31,737 nt of DNA from a virus: positions 1 through 31,737 of IMG/VR virus record IMGVR_UViG_3300006802_000064. One strand, given 5' to 3'. The notes under the pieces are model-generated. The model had not been told where the DNA came from, made no database searches, and saw only the letters and a list, made by a program, of their open reading frames with translations. Both the position numbers and the translations under genes were made by a program. Shown in pieces: positions 6,538 to 14,313 of this stretch (positions are counted from its first letter, which is position 1; every line of letters starts with the position of its first letter).

Positions 6538-6641
6538 TATCCGTTTATAATTAACATTATAGACCATAGGCAAAAGAACATTGCAAATCCTATTGCAATA
6601 TATCCTATGATCATTAATAAATCTTGTAATAAATTTTTCAT
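6537..6641 (-). CDS. Tiny membrane peptide (34 residues)
   Basis: The ATG at 6641-6639 begins two bases after the stop of the 61-residue gene, and the TAA at 6537-6539 overlaps the start of the next gene by one base. The product is almost wholly hydrophobic: MKNLLQDLLMIIGYIAIGFA followed by MFFCLWSIMLIING. It is a single membrane helix. The precise fit between neighbours is the main reason to believe it. It is too short for standard gene calling and has no recognisable family. Confidence 0.6.
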   Translation of the reverse strand: MKNLLQDLLMIIGYIAIGFAMFFCLWSIMLIING

Positions 6642-6643
6642 AA

Positions 6644-6829
6644 TTAATTTTTGTTTAATATTCTTTGCATATTGTTTTTTGCTTGAATAAATTTAATTTG
6701 ATCTACACAATCATTTAAAGATTTTTCAGTCACTGTTGATGACATACAAATAATAGCTAATTGCTTTCTTTGATATTCAGGCAATCTTAAAGCTGCTTTT
6801 GTTAATTGTTCTAAAGTATATTTTTTCAT
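6644..6829 (-). CDS. Small helical hypothetical protein (61 residues)
   Basis: The start is set at the ATG at 6829-6827; a longer frame reaches a TTG at 6850 but the ATG is favoured. The product begins MKKYTLEQLTKAALRLPEYQ and is predicted to be all helix, with a Cys-Met-Ser-Ser-Thr turn in the middle and a basic end (QAKNNMQRILNKN). The family is not recognised. It is the first gene of the small-gene chain, about 38 nt after a TATATTTG box (6875-6882), which itself follows the capsid terminator. Confidence 0.65.
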   Translation of the reverse strand: MKKYTLEQLTKAALRLPEYQRKQLAIICMSSTVTEKSLNDCVDQIKFIQAKNNMQRILNKN

Positions 6830-6874
6830 AATTGTTGTATTTAAAAACAAAATTACAAATCTTTTTTAAAATAC

Positions 6875-6882
6875 CAAATATA
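6875..6882 (-). promoter_or_regulatory. TAnnTTTG -7 box (TATATTTG) for the small-gene island
   Basis: This is an exact match to the Bacteroidetes -7 element in the gap between the capsid terminator (6930-6954) and the first small gene (ATG 6829). The gap is almost pure A/T. A -33 TTTG at the usual distance is not evident. Position makes a promoter likely. Confidence 0.5.
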
Positions 6883-6929
6883 TTTTAATAATAAAGATAA
6901 TTTTTAATGATTATTTAACATTGGGGTAT

Positions 6930-6954
6930 AAAAAAAGGGGCATAAAGCCCCTTT
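6930..6954 (-). terminator. Rho-independent terminator after the capsid gene
   Basis: On the minus strand an 8-bp GC-rich stem (AAAGGGGC / GCCCCTTT, plus-strand arms 6934-6941 and 6947-6954) with a 5-nt loop runs into seven T (6930-6936). It starts about 20 nt after the capsid stop codon at 6975. It is the strongest-looking terminator in the genome and ends the packaging/head transcript. Confidence 0.92.
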
Positions 6955-6974
6955 AGTTATTTACTACCTAATTA

Positions 6975-8192
6975 TTACGGTGTTTCAAGTGCTGTTTTAG
7001 CAGTGCTAAATGTTCCTTGAACAATCGCATTTGGTTGGTAATTAGTTAAAGCAACTCTTTCAGATACTTTAACAGTTACGAAACCATCTCTGAAGTTAGT
7101 AGAATCTTCTCTTGAGAACTCAACAGAAACATTATCTCTAATCCAAAGTTGTGTAGCTTGGTTTAAATCACCTACAAGGAATTTACCTGCAGTCACTGCC
7201 GTATTAACAGTAACAGGTACTCCCATAATTGTTGGTACTAAACCAGAGTAAATTTGATTTCTTAAATACTCATTAGTAGTCGCTTTTAATAAAGCAATCT
7301 TGTGCATATCAGTTGGATTTAACAAGATACTACTTGCAGTATAGTTAGATAAAGCTAACTGGTTACAAGCAGCTACTAATACATCATATTCATTTGCTGA
7401 TTCTACCGACTGGTAAAATGCACCACCTGATGTAGTATCAAATGCAGCACCATCAGTAAATAATCCATCAAGGTTTGGAGATGATCCATCACCGTTTAAG
7501 ATTTCGTTATCCTCAATAGATAACACTTTACCTGGTACTCTTGCACTTAAATATGAAGTTAATTGAGGTGTGTCTGCTAACATTTCTTCTGTGATTCTCA
7601 TAAATGTTCCAATCTTCTCAACATTTACTGAAGTTGCAGTAATATCGAAATCTGACTGACCTAATGTAGAACCTTGAGCAGTAGCAGCTGCACCATCATC
7701 ATAAGCTGATTCTTTTGGGAATCTAATTGTTTGTGCATCAGTAGAACCATTTGGTATAAGGTTTCTAATGTGTACACTTCTTGATGGATCAAACTTAAAG
7801 TCAGGAATAACAGTTTCACCTGCCACAACTCCTGTATAAGCATTTGCCATTGTCATATCACCTGCTTTCATTTCAAATTTAGCAGCATTTGAATTTCCTT
7901 TTAATAAGGACTCAATAGCACCATCATTGATGCTTTTGATTAAAGAACCTTTAAATGAAGTTGGTCTTTCAGAAGCCGTAGCTTTTTTTTGTGAAACTTC
8001 AAATGAATCCATTCTTTTTGTAGCTTCTTCGTGCTTTGCTAAAAACTCTGCCGATAAGTTGTCAATCTCACTTTTTAATGAAGATTCGATTTCTCCTTTA
8101 GCATTGTCTTTCGCAGATTCGAAGGCTTTTTCAATTTTGGAATCGACAATATCTCCGTTTTGGTCTAATTCCTTTTTAATATCTTCGTTCAT
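6975..8192 (-). CDS. Major capsid protein, HK97 fold
   Basis: The product has 405 residues, the typical length. The first about 75 residues are a charged coiled-coil delta domain (for example IEKAFESAKDNAKGEIESSL), probably removed by the protease encoded upstream. The mature part shows the Phage_capsid (PF05065) features: a GETVIPDF region near 124, VHIRNLIPNGSTDAQTIRFP (the N-arm/E-loop area), VEKIGTFMRITEEMLADTP, and a LNGDGSSPNLDGLF motif. It ends with SREDSTNFRDGFVTVKVSER-type strands. The gene begins with a TAATG overlap after the protease gene and is followed by a strong terminator. Confidence 0.95.
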   Translation of the reverse strand: MNEDIKKELDQNGDIVDSKIEKAFESAKDNAKGEIESSLKSEIDNLSAEFLAKHEEATKRMDSFEVSQKKATASERPTSFKGSLIKSINDGAIESLLKGNSNAAKFEMKAGDMTMANAYTGVVAGETVIPDFKFDPSRSVHIRNLIPNGSTDAQTIRFPKESAYDDGAAATAQGSTLGQSDFDITATSVNVEKIGTFMRITEEMLADTPQLTSYLSARVPGKVLSIEDNEILNGDGSSPNLDGLFTDGAAFDTTSGGAFYQSVESANEYDVLVAACNQLALSNYTASSILLNPTDMHKIALLKATTNEYLRNQIYSGLVPTIMGVPVTVNTAVTAGKFLVGDLNQATQLWIRDNVSVEFSREDSTNFRDGFVTVKVSERVALTNYQPNAIVQGTFSTAKTALETP

Positions 8193-8896
8193 TACGATTT
8201 TTTTAATTTATTAAACAAATAATTATATATCTCGCTATTATCTTGCTTAACTTCCAACGGCTCTGTAACTTCAATATCAGTTGGCAGAGTGCTTATTTCA
8301 TTAAAAATAGATTTTAGCTTTATAAGTTCTGCTTCAATAGCATAACCTAAATTGTCAGATATTTCACCCTTGCGAATTAACTTCACAAGTTTGTCATACC
8401 TTTTCAACACTTTTTCCTTATCTATATTCCCTTTTACATCTAATATCATAGCTTCATCATTTGCAGCAAGGGTTACTGCAGAGATTTCATAAAGTTTAAC
8501 TTCTGTTAATTTTCTATGATAATTTTCATCATTAGAAGCCTCCTTTTGTAAAGGAAGTATTCCAACACTATTTTCAGTAATTACTCCTGCCTTCATTAAT
8601 TCAAGTACATCTTTACCAAGTTGTGTTTTTGGAATTTCAGCTTCGAACATCAAACCCTTTTCATCTTCATATAGATTTCTCATCTTTCCGATAGGTTGAT
8701 CCATATTATGTTGATATAAGTACTTAACTCTCTGACCATTCTCTAAAATGGTTTTCTTGTAAGCACCAGGTGCAATTACATCACCATCACTATCTATATT
8801 ATTAAAAATAGAACCATAACCTTTTACGATTCCTGCTTTTTCATCAGCATCAACTAATTCGCCAATGGGACTTGATTTGTATATTATATTTTCCAT
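8192..8896 (-). CDS. Prohead protease, HK97 family (peptidase S78)
   Basis: The product has 234 residues. The Ser-His-Glu site is visible: His63 in KYLYQHNMDQPIG, Ser110 in VITENSVGILP, and Glu137 in VKLYEISAVTLAANDEA. The N-terminal GIVKGYGSIFNNIDSDGDVI with APGAY is also a family hallmark. It cleaves the delta domain of the capsid protein and itself during head maturation. The C-terminal 70 residues are helical and acidic, a likely scaffold part. A TATCTTTG box lies 4 nt before its ATG, so it may have its own leaderless transcript in addition to the operon mRNA. Confidence 0.93.
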   Translation of the reverse strand: MENIIYKSSPIGELVDADEKAGIVKGYGSIFNNIDSDGDVIAPGAYKKTILENGQRVKYLYQHNMDQPIGKMRNLYEDEKGLMFEAEIPKTQLGKDVLELMKAGVITENSVGILPLQKEASNDENYHRKLTEVKLYEISAVTLAANDEAMILDVKGNIDKEKVLKRYDKLVKLIRKGEISDNLGYAIEAELIKLKSIFNEISTLPTDIEVTEPLEVKQDNSEIYNYLFNKLKKS

Positions 8897-8900
8897 TTTA

Positions 8901-8908
8901 CAAAGATA
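8901..8908 (-). promoter_or_regulatory. TAnnTTTG box (TATCTTTG) 4 nt before the protease start
   Basis: The order TATCTTTG-TAAA-ATG matches the pattern at 14247 and 15134 exactly in spacing and spacer. It implies a leaderless or near-leaderless mRNA for protease plus capsid, which would raise late capsid output. A -33 TTG is not seen. Confidence 0.5.
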
Positions 8909-9109
8909 TTAATTTTCTATATATACTAATTCACCCCCACCATTCACTTCAGGTCCCTCTGGAAGAATGACATCAATCTTTCTACCATTTGCATTTTCTA
9001 ACATTTCAATTATTTCATCTATATCAAATTGCATAATCCAAGATCTTGGTGATTCAGAATTAGGGTGTAATTTTTCATATTCTTGTGATAATTCAAATAA
9101 TCTTTCCAT
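8909..9109 (-). CDS. Small hypothetical protein (66 residues)
   Basis: The gene lies between the MuF-like gene (TAATG overlap at 9109) and the protease gene. The product starts MERLFELSQEYEKLHPNSES and contains a helical acidic middle (FDIDEIIEMLENANGRKID) and a Pro/Gly-rich acidic end (VILPEGPEVNGGGELVYIEN). It has no membrane segment or cysteines. The family is not recognised. The position within the head operon suggests a minor head or scaffold-related role, but this is only context. Confidence 0.65.
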   Translation of the reverse strand: MERLFELSQEYEKLHPNSESPRSWIMQFDIDEIIEMLENANGRKIDVILPEGPEVNGGGELVYIEN

Positions 9110-10644
9110 TATATTTTATTTATTAAAGTTTCAATTAGTTCGATTGTTTCTTGATATATTTTAGGATATAATTTCTTAAAAACTGGATTCCCTAAATAAT
9201 AATTCTCAAAGGAGTGTGCTAAAACTTCAGCTACTTGCGAATAAACACCACCTCTGGTATAGTATGCGTTTGAGTGTCCATACCCAATTTTATTTTTTGT
9301 TAAAGCACCAAAGAAATCAGACATTGCACCGTGAAAACTTGTAAAATCTTTTGCTGAAAGTTCAGGAAACTGACTTTGTACTCTATAAAATTCATCATAA
9401 TCAAATAACTTTTTATAAGGCTTTAAGGCTTCATTCTGAACACTCTCTCTTTGTTTATAACCTAATTGTTTTCGCCATTTTTCAAAAGTTTCTTTAACAT
9501 CATTATCTAAAATTGGACTTCTTTTTTTACCAGGCACATATTTAGCCCAACGATTTTGTTTATGAGCCATATGTCCTATTTCGTGAACTAAAACTCTATT
9601 AATAGTATTTTTTGTATTATAATTTTTAATATTTATTTCAATACCATTTTGATTTGCAAATGATTTACCTTTTCTCTTTAATTTTAATGAAATAGGTGCA
9701 TTTAACAACTTTGTAACTTCCATTGCTTTATCATCAATCTCATATCCTTGTTTCTTTAAATCATCTATTGCACTTGGATAAAAATTAGGTCTTTCTTCTT
9801 GAACAACCCTTTGTCTTGGTACTCTAACTGGATTAGCTTCAATTCTCTCTGGAATTTCTCCTTGTTGTACTTCTTCTTTTGGGAAAGGTGCATTGGTACA
9901 TCTACAATTTATTACATTCCAAGCACTTCCTGCTGAATCTCCTGGATAACTCAATAGTTCACCACCTACATTAAACTTCTCATTCATATCAACTACTTGA
10001 CCATTCGCTTCTATATGTTCTATCCTAACTCTACTATCTAAAGTGGCAATCCACTCTTTTTGAAGATTGTTTTTTCCAAATACATCTATTGCACTTTGAT
10101 TAGTTGCATAGTTTGCAGCATTTACACTTTCAGTTCTTACTATTCGCTTTGCATTAGATACACTTAACTCATCAAACTTCTTTCTTAATATTCTACCTGC
10201 TTGTGCTTCATTCATAGATTGAAACTCCTCATCAGCCATATATCTTTGAAGAACTTTAACAAACTCTTTTCTTCTATTGCCACTAATACTTACAACTCTC
10301 TCACCTGCAACACTTGAACCTATATAAGCAAACTTCTCGTTCCATATATCTGTATATTCATCTGTAATGTCTTTTTTAATATACTTCTCAAAATTATTAG
10401 CATACCACTTGGCAAATCGAAATCCTATCTCCTTGTATAGTTCTACATACAAAGTTGTCAATTCAAATTCCTTAAAATAAGTTTGTGGGTTAGGCATTTT
10501 TCGTGTTTGAAGAAACTCATCTATAAGTTGCCTATTTTGATTCTTTAGGTAAGAATAAAACTTACGATCTTGTTTAGCTTCAGATTTATCTAACTGCGAA
10601 AGCCAATCTTTATGAAATTGTTGTTTGAATTTTTTAGTCAGCAT
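9109..10644 (-). CDS. Minor capsid protein: MuF domain fused to a zincin (HEIGH) metallopeptidase-like domain
   Basis: The start is placed at the ATG at 10644-10642, which overlaps the portal stop by 11 nt; a longer frame to 10686 would overlap the portal gene by 53 nt. The product has 511 residues. The MuF (PF04233) part is clear at about 130-255: AGRILRKKFDELSVSNAKRI, RTESVNAANYATNQSA, WIATLDSRVRIEHIEANGQV and NVINCRCTNAPFP. After a proline/arginine linker, a zinc-protease motif VLVHEIGHMAHKQ (His354, Glu355, His358) is followed by a possible third ligand in SQVAEVLAHSFENYY (Glu474). MuF proteins sit inside the head and can be ejected with DNA, so the zincin may be injected or act in head maturation. 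This fusion type is known for MuF proteins, which often carry enzymatic or toxin tails. Confidence 0.85.
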   Translation of the reverse strand: MLTKKFKQQFHKDWLSQLDKSEAKQDRKFYSYLKNQNRQLIDEFLQTRKMPNPQTYFKEFELTTLYVELYKEIGFRFAKWYANNFEKYIKKDITDEYTDIWNEKFAYIGSSVAGERVVSISGNRRKEFVKVLQRYMADEEFQSMNEAQAGRILRKKFDELSVSNAKRIVRTESVNAANYATNQSAIDVFGKNNLQKEWIATLDSRVRIEHIEANGQVVDMNEKFNVGGELLSYPGDSAGSAWNVINCRCTNAPFPKEEVQQGEIPERIEANPVRVPRQRVVQEERPNFYPSAIDDLKKQGYEIDDKAMEVTKLLNAPISLKLKRKGKSFANQNGIEINIKNYNTKNTINRVLVHEIGHMAHKQNRWAKYVPGKKRSPILDNDVKETFEKWRKQLGYKQRESVQNEALKPYKKLFDYDEFYRVQSQFPELSAKDFTSFHGAMSDFFGALTKNKIGYGHSNAYYTRGGVYSQVAEVLAHSFENYYLGNPVFKKLYPKIYQETIELIETLINKI

Positions 10645-12703
10645 TTTCTGCGATTCTTTTAGCCCAAGAAACCATAGCTTTGCCACCCCAAAGATTATAG
10701 GCTACATAACCTTTGTCTTTCCACGGCTCATCTCTATATTCATCAGCTATTTTCGCATTTTCTTCGTGTCTTGATAAAAACGAATGTACTCTCTTAACAG
10801 TTTCAAGAGATAGTGCTTCTCTACTTGCAAGTTGATTTGCTCTTTCCCAACCAACTCTTGTTCCGCCTTTCACAACATCTCTACCATACTTTTCTCGCCA
10901 CTCTAACATTCTTTTTGCATTGTTAGTAGCACCTTGTGGATAATCTTTATAGCTTTCAGCTTTTTGAGATTTCTTGCTTGACATTGGGTGTCCACTTGGA
11001 AGTAAATCAGTATCGTGTTTACCAGATCTGAATTTTCCGTTTCTTAAAGCATAAAGGAATGAATTAACTCTTGCATAAGCCCATTGATCCTCACTTGTTA
11101 CACTTGGTCTTACACTTTGTGGATTTGTTCTATATGCACCAACCCCTCTATTGAAAACTGTTTGTAGTGTTCTATAATTAGTTCTCTTGCTTGGATTATC
11201 ACCTACTTTGTCATTATGCTCGGTTACTTTGTTTCTTAAACCTCTTTCTACTGAACTTCCAGGCTTTACTGGTTTGTCGATATAATCTTTATCATCTTCT
11301 TCTTCTTCGTGTCTATATTTTAAATCTAACAACTCATCATAATTAACATTAACACTCTTTACTTCTTCTTCAATAATCTCATTGTTTAGTGGCACAAGAT
11401 TCATTGGAATATAGTAATCGTTTAATTTCTCATCATCTGCATCAACACCATAACTCATAGCTTGTCTTTTCTCATTTGGAGTTAGCCACCAAGCCTGGCT
11501 CATTTGCCCTACAACTTTATCCATTTCCTCTTGCATTTCAGAAATACTTGAATAATCAAAATCTAAATAAAGTTTCTCACCATAAGCAGGTACAAGCCAT
11601 CTGTTCAGTTCATCTTTGATTTTATTTAACTCTGGAATTACTGCATTTTGATATAAACTCTTTTTCGCTTCAATTACATTGTTGTAAGTAGAAGATTCTG
11701 TATTGTTTAATAAAACTGCAGGTACCGAATAGATATTACATAAATCTTTGATACTTGCATTGTATTGCTCAATTAACGAAAGATCACTTGCACTCATACC
11801 AAAGTTTATCCAAGATAACTTCTTTGGTGTAATAACAATATCTCCTGCATTATTAGAGCCAGAATAACTATGTCTAAACTTCTCTTTTAATTGTTGTGCT
11901 TGTACTTCATTTAAATCACCCTCATCACTCATAAGCACACCTCTTGCAGTTTGGTTTTGTAAATATTTTGCACCTGTAGTTACTGCTTCGTTATTTGTGT
12001 CTAACGATCTCAAACCTGCTCTTAATGGCGACATTCCGTACAGGTGGCTACCAGTTCCATCATAGTAAGGATTGAAATCCTTTATATGACATACATCTTC
12101 GGCAGCAATATCATAAGTTCCATTATACTCTAAAGCATAACTCTTAACTGGCTCAAATATTCCCCCACTCTTTATTTCTATCTTTTGACTTGGAAGAACA
12201 TATAATTCTTGCCATTTGTTTTGATTTGGTCCTGATTCAGGTTTAATACCATAGATGTATCTGTTTCCAGTTAATTTACCAAATGCTATTATCTCTTGAA
12301 TCCAAGAATTGTAAGATTGAGCAGGATTAGGTCTATTTAATAACTCGTGAAGTTCTGTGTGTTCTACTTCTTCAAGAGCGTGTTTTCTTAATACATCAGC
12401 TTTGTATAATGAAGCACCATTAGCAATACCACTTGTCATTGCTTTATATTTTTTTAATTCGTTTTCGTTTTTTACCTCATAGATTTGGAAAGGAATCGTT
12501 GCTGCAGTATTAGCTATTAGATTTACAATAGAATATACAGTTGTATTGTATTGATACCCTTTTTCAATGTAAGTGCTATCATTTTCTGGATTCCAAACAA
12601 TGCTTTGACCTAAATAGTTATAAATCGCCCTGTTAAAATCTATGTTAGTTTGTTGAAAGTTTTTAGAAATAAAGTTTCTAAATCTCGAATAAATTGATGC
12701 CAT
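10634..12703 (-). CDS. Portal protein with a 215-residue C-terminal extension
   Basis: The product has 689 residues. Residues 1-455 look like an HK97-type portal (PF04860): YNTTVYSIVNLIANTAATIP near the N-terminus, LLNRPNPAQSYNSWIQEIIA, TGNRYIYGI, MSPLRAGLRSLDTNNEAVTT, GVLMSDEGDLNEVQAQQLKE, NIYSVPAVLLNNTESSTYNN. A normal portal ends about there. After an acidic linker (HEEEEDDKDYID) come about 215 extra residues with two Trp/Arg-rich helical blocks: VTSEDQWAYARVNSFLYALR plus NGKFRSG (535-561), and EWREKYGRDV...RVGWERANQLASREALS (601-632), ending VAYNLWGGKAMVSWAKRIAE. I do not know this domain; it recurs in marine phages. It could bind DNA or scaffold. A TATTTTTG box lies at 12722-12729. Confidence 0.88.
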   Translation of the reverse strand: MASIYSRFRNFISKNFQQTNIDFNRAIYNYLGQSIVWNPENDSTYIEKGYQYNTTVYSIVNLIANTAATIPFQIYEVKNENELKKYKAMTSGIANGASLYKADVLRKHALEEVEHTELHELLNRPNPAQSYNSWIQEIIAFGKLTGNRYIYGIKPESGPNQNKWQELYVLPSQKIEIKSGGIFEPVKSYALEYNGTYDIAAEDVCHIKDFNPYYDGTGSHLYGMSPLRAGLRSLDTNNEAVTTGAKYLQNQTARGVLMSDEGDLNEVQAQQLKEKFRHSYSGSNNAGDIVITPKKLSWINFGMSASDLSLIEQYNASIKDLCNIYSVPAVLLNNTESSTYNNVIEAKKSLYQNAVIPELNKIKDELNRWLVPAYGEKLYLDFDYSSISEMQEEMDKVVGQMSQAWWLTPNEKRQAMSYGVDADDEKLNDYYIPMNLVPLNNEIIEEEVKSVNVNYDELLDLKYRHEEEEDDKDYIDKPVKPGSSVERGLRNKVTEHNDKVGDNPSKRTNYRTLQTVFNRGVGAYRTNPQSVRPSVTSEDQWAYARVNSFLYALRNGKFRSGKHDTDLLPSGHPMSSKKSQKAESYKDYPQGATNNAKRMLEWREKYGRDVVKGGTRVGWERANQLASREALSLETVKRVHSFLSRHEENAKIADEYRDEPWKDKGYVAYNLWGGKAMVSWAKRIAENAD

Positions 12704-12721
12704 TAGATGTATTTTATCTTA

Positions 12722-12729
12722 CAAAAATA
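12722..12729 (-). promoter_or_regulatory. TAnnTTTG -7 box (TATTTTTG) before the portal gene
   Basis: The box lies in the 30-nt gap between TerL and portal, 18 nt before the ATG at 12703. It could supply extra head-gene mRNA. The evidence is sequence match and position only. Confidence 0.4.
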
Positions 12730-12733
12730 ATAA

Positions 12734-13918
12734 TTATATTACAAAAAAGTTTTCCCTACGACCAAACCTCGAATAAACTGCATAACGAATGGAATCCATT
12801 GTATGATTCTCCTTATCTCGTGGCTTATTTATTATCGTTCCATCTTTTAGTTCCTCCCAATAATAGTTGTGATATTCTCGTTTTATATTGTCAGATTCGT
12901 TACTTACAAATATATCATATTCTTTTAATAGAGAAATACCTGCATTTATACTTCCTTGACCTTTTATTGCAGGTTTAATAAACATTCCAAGTCGTTTCAT
13001 CTCCTCTATTGATTTAGGCTCGGCACTATCACCATAAGCCATTACTTGTCCATATCCTTTTTCTTTAAGATAATCTACAATGTCTGAATTAGTCATTCCT
13101 TTGCGAAATAACACCTCGTGAATGTAAAGTTTATCTTTTTGTCTAAACACAAGCACAACTGCAGTAGGATCATTAGAATACCCATAATCAATCCCAAGAA
13201 CACCCTCTACATCTAAATCAAACTCTGGGAAATCTTTGTAGTCGATAAACTCCCAGTTGTTAAATACTTGTCTTGCACTAAAGATTGCTTGTAGTCCCTC
13301 ACCATATACTCTCCAATAGTCAGGATCTCTCTCTTTCATTCTTTCAATCTCATTGACAAGTTCTGCTGATAAGAAGTTATTATCTCTATAAGTTGTTATC
13401 CAAGTGTCGCAATCCTCTCTTGGTATTAGGTCGCTATATATCCAATGCACAGGATCTGATGGGTTAAAATCAACAATTACCATATCGGTTGTTCTCATAT
13501 TGATTTGGCGAAAATCCTCTATGTTTAATTCGTTTCCCTCGTTAAGAAATGCAATGTTTCTTTTACGACCACGAATCTTTTGTGGCTCATCTACTGAAAG
13601 AAACTCAATTAGGTGATTGTTATACTTAAAAGTGTTATCAGCTTTGTTATGTACTCCTAAATAGTAAATACCAGTTTCCTGGAGGATATTCATTATATCA
13701 CGAAGCACAGAACCTTTTAAAGCAGGTAGTGTTTTTCTAACAATAGATATTGTCAATGGTTTCTCTGTACTTGTTATGAGATACACCAAGTATTGACAAA
13801 CTGCTACTGTTTTTCCACTTCTTGTTCCTCCTTGATAGACTTTGAATCTTTTGTTTGATCTAATGAGGTCGTAGAATTGTCTATTGCATTTTTGCTCAAC
13901 TTTGTTGGTGGTGTCCAT
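12734..13918 (-). CDS. terL: Terminase large subunit (TerL)
   Basis: The product has 394 residues (Terminase_3-like). The ATPase has Walker A GGTRSGKT at 30-37, a Walker B-type IAFLNEGNEL with Glu127, and the coupling motif VDFNPSDP near 149-156. The C-terminal RNase H-like nuclease begins with GVLGIDYGYSNDPTAVV (Asp244), and MAYGDSAEPKSIEEMK supplies a second acidic residue. It drives DNA packaging and cuts the concatemer. The ATG at 13918 gives a 115-nt overlap with terS; no later start precedes the Walker A motif without removing conserved sequence, so the overlap seems real. The downstream gene is the portal, the normal order. Confidence 0.93.
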   Translation of the reverse strand: MDTTNKVEQKCNRQFYDLIRSNKRFKVYQGGTRSGKTVAVCQYLVYLITSTEKPLTISIVRKTLPALKGSVLRDIMNILQETGIYYLGVHNKADNTFKYNNHLIEFLSVDEPQKIRGRKRNIAFLNEGNELNIEDFRQINMRTTDMVIVDFNPSDPVHWIYSDLIPREDCDTWITTYRDNNFLSAELVNEIERMKERDPDYWRVYGEGLQAIFSARQVFNNWEFIDYKDFPEFDLDVEGVLGIDYGYSNDPTAVVLVFRQKDKLYIHEVLFRKGMTNSDIVDYLKEKGYGQVMAYGDSAEPKSIEEMKRLGMFIKPAIKGQGSINAGISLLKEYDIFVSNESDNIKREYHNYYWEELKDGTIINKPRDKENHTMDSIRYAVYSRFGRRENFFVI

Positions 13919-14247
13919 TCTATAATTGTAGATTTAACATTATTGTCGTGTACTATCTCGCTTCTTTCGACATAACCACGAGATTTACCTTTTGTCTTTA
14001 AAAGAAATATTGTTGCAGTGGTATTGCCCTCACTTATTTGTTTGTGAAGTTGTGATTCAGCAAAATCAAGTGCTATGTTCTCAATATCTTTTACTTGCTT
14101 TGCAAATTCTTTATCTTCTTGGAGATATTTGTAGAAAGTAGTCCTACCTACCTTTGCAATCTTACAAGCCTTTGTAACAACTCCTAATGACTTCTCAAGT
14201 GCATTTAGAAGTGCTTTTTTAGTATGTTCTTTTTTGTTTGTTTTCAC
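13804..14247 (-). CDS. terS: Terminase small subunit (TerS), GTG start proposed
   Basis: The proposed product has 147 residues. The N-terminal part has a helix-turn-helix: TKKALLNALEKSLGVVTKAC, KIAKVGRTTFYKYLQEDKEF, as in phage small terminases that recognise pac/cos DNA. A helical oligomerisation part and a Ser/Thr/Lys-rich tail follow. I choose the GTG at 14247-14245. The frame is open to an ATG at 14274, but that codon lies within the terminator hairpin (14263-14289), and a TATTTTTG box at 14252-14259 stands exactly 4 nt before the GTG, as in other genes here. An ATG at 14262 is the alternative. The last 38 codons overlap terL in another frame. Confidence 0.8.
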   Translation of the reverse strand: MKTNKKEHTKKALLNALEKSLGVVTKACKIAKVGRTTFYKYLQEDKEFAKQVKDIENIALDFAESQLHKQISEGNTTATIFLLKTKGKSRGYVERSEIVHDNNVKSTIIEWTPPTKLSKNAIDNSTTSLDQTKDSKSIKEEQEVEKQ

Positions 14248-14251
14248 TTTA

Positions 14252-14259
14252 CAAAAATA
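14252..14259 (-). promoter_or_regulatory. TAnnTTTG box (TATTTTTG) 4 nt before the TerS GTG
   Basis: The order TATTTTTG-TAAA-GTG copies the arrangement at 8901 and 15139. It follows the T-run of the terminator at 14263-14289, so the packaging operon starts here. Confidence 0.55.
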
Positions 14260-14262
14260 CAT

Positions 14263-14289
14263 AAAAAAACCCACCGATTAAAGTGGGTT
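14263..14289 (-). terminator. Rho-independent terminator between the 171-residue gene and TerS
   Basis: On the minus strand, a 7-bp stem AACCCAC / GTGGGTT (plus-strand arms 14268-14274 and 14283-14289) with an 8-nt loop is followed by seven T (14263-14269). It ends the transcript of the gene at 14314-14829 and separates it from packaging genes. Confidence 0.85.
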
Positions 14290-14313
14290 AGTTTTAAAAC
14301 AATGATTTATGGG

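Noticed and set aside
6934-6954. Plus-strand use of the 6930-6954 hairpin as a bidirectional terminator
   Set aside because: On the plus strand the stem is followed by TTTAGTT, a weak T-run, and there are no plus-strand genes to end.
13804-13918. TerS/TerL overlap as a frameshift fusion like G/GT
   Set aside because: No slippery sequence is seen at the TerS stop and TerL has its own ATG with an intact N-terminus.
14247-14274. ATG at 14274 as the TerS start
   Set aside because: The codon lies inside the stem of a terminator; a promoter box and GTG further down fit better. The ATG at 14262 is kept as an alternative.
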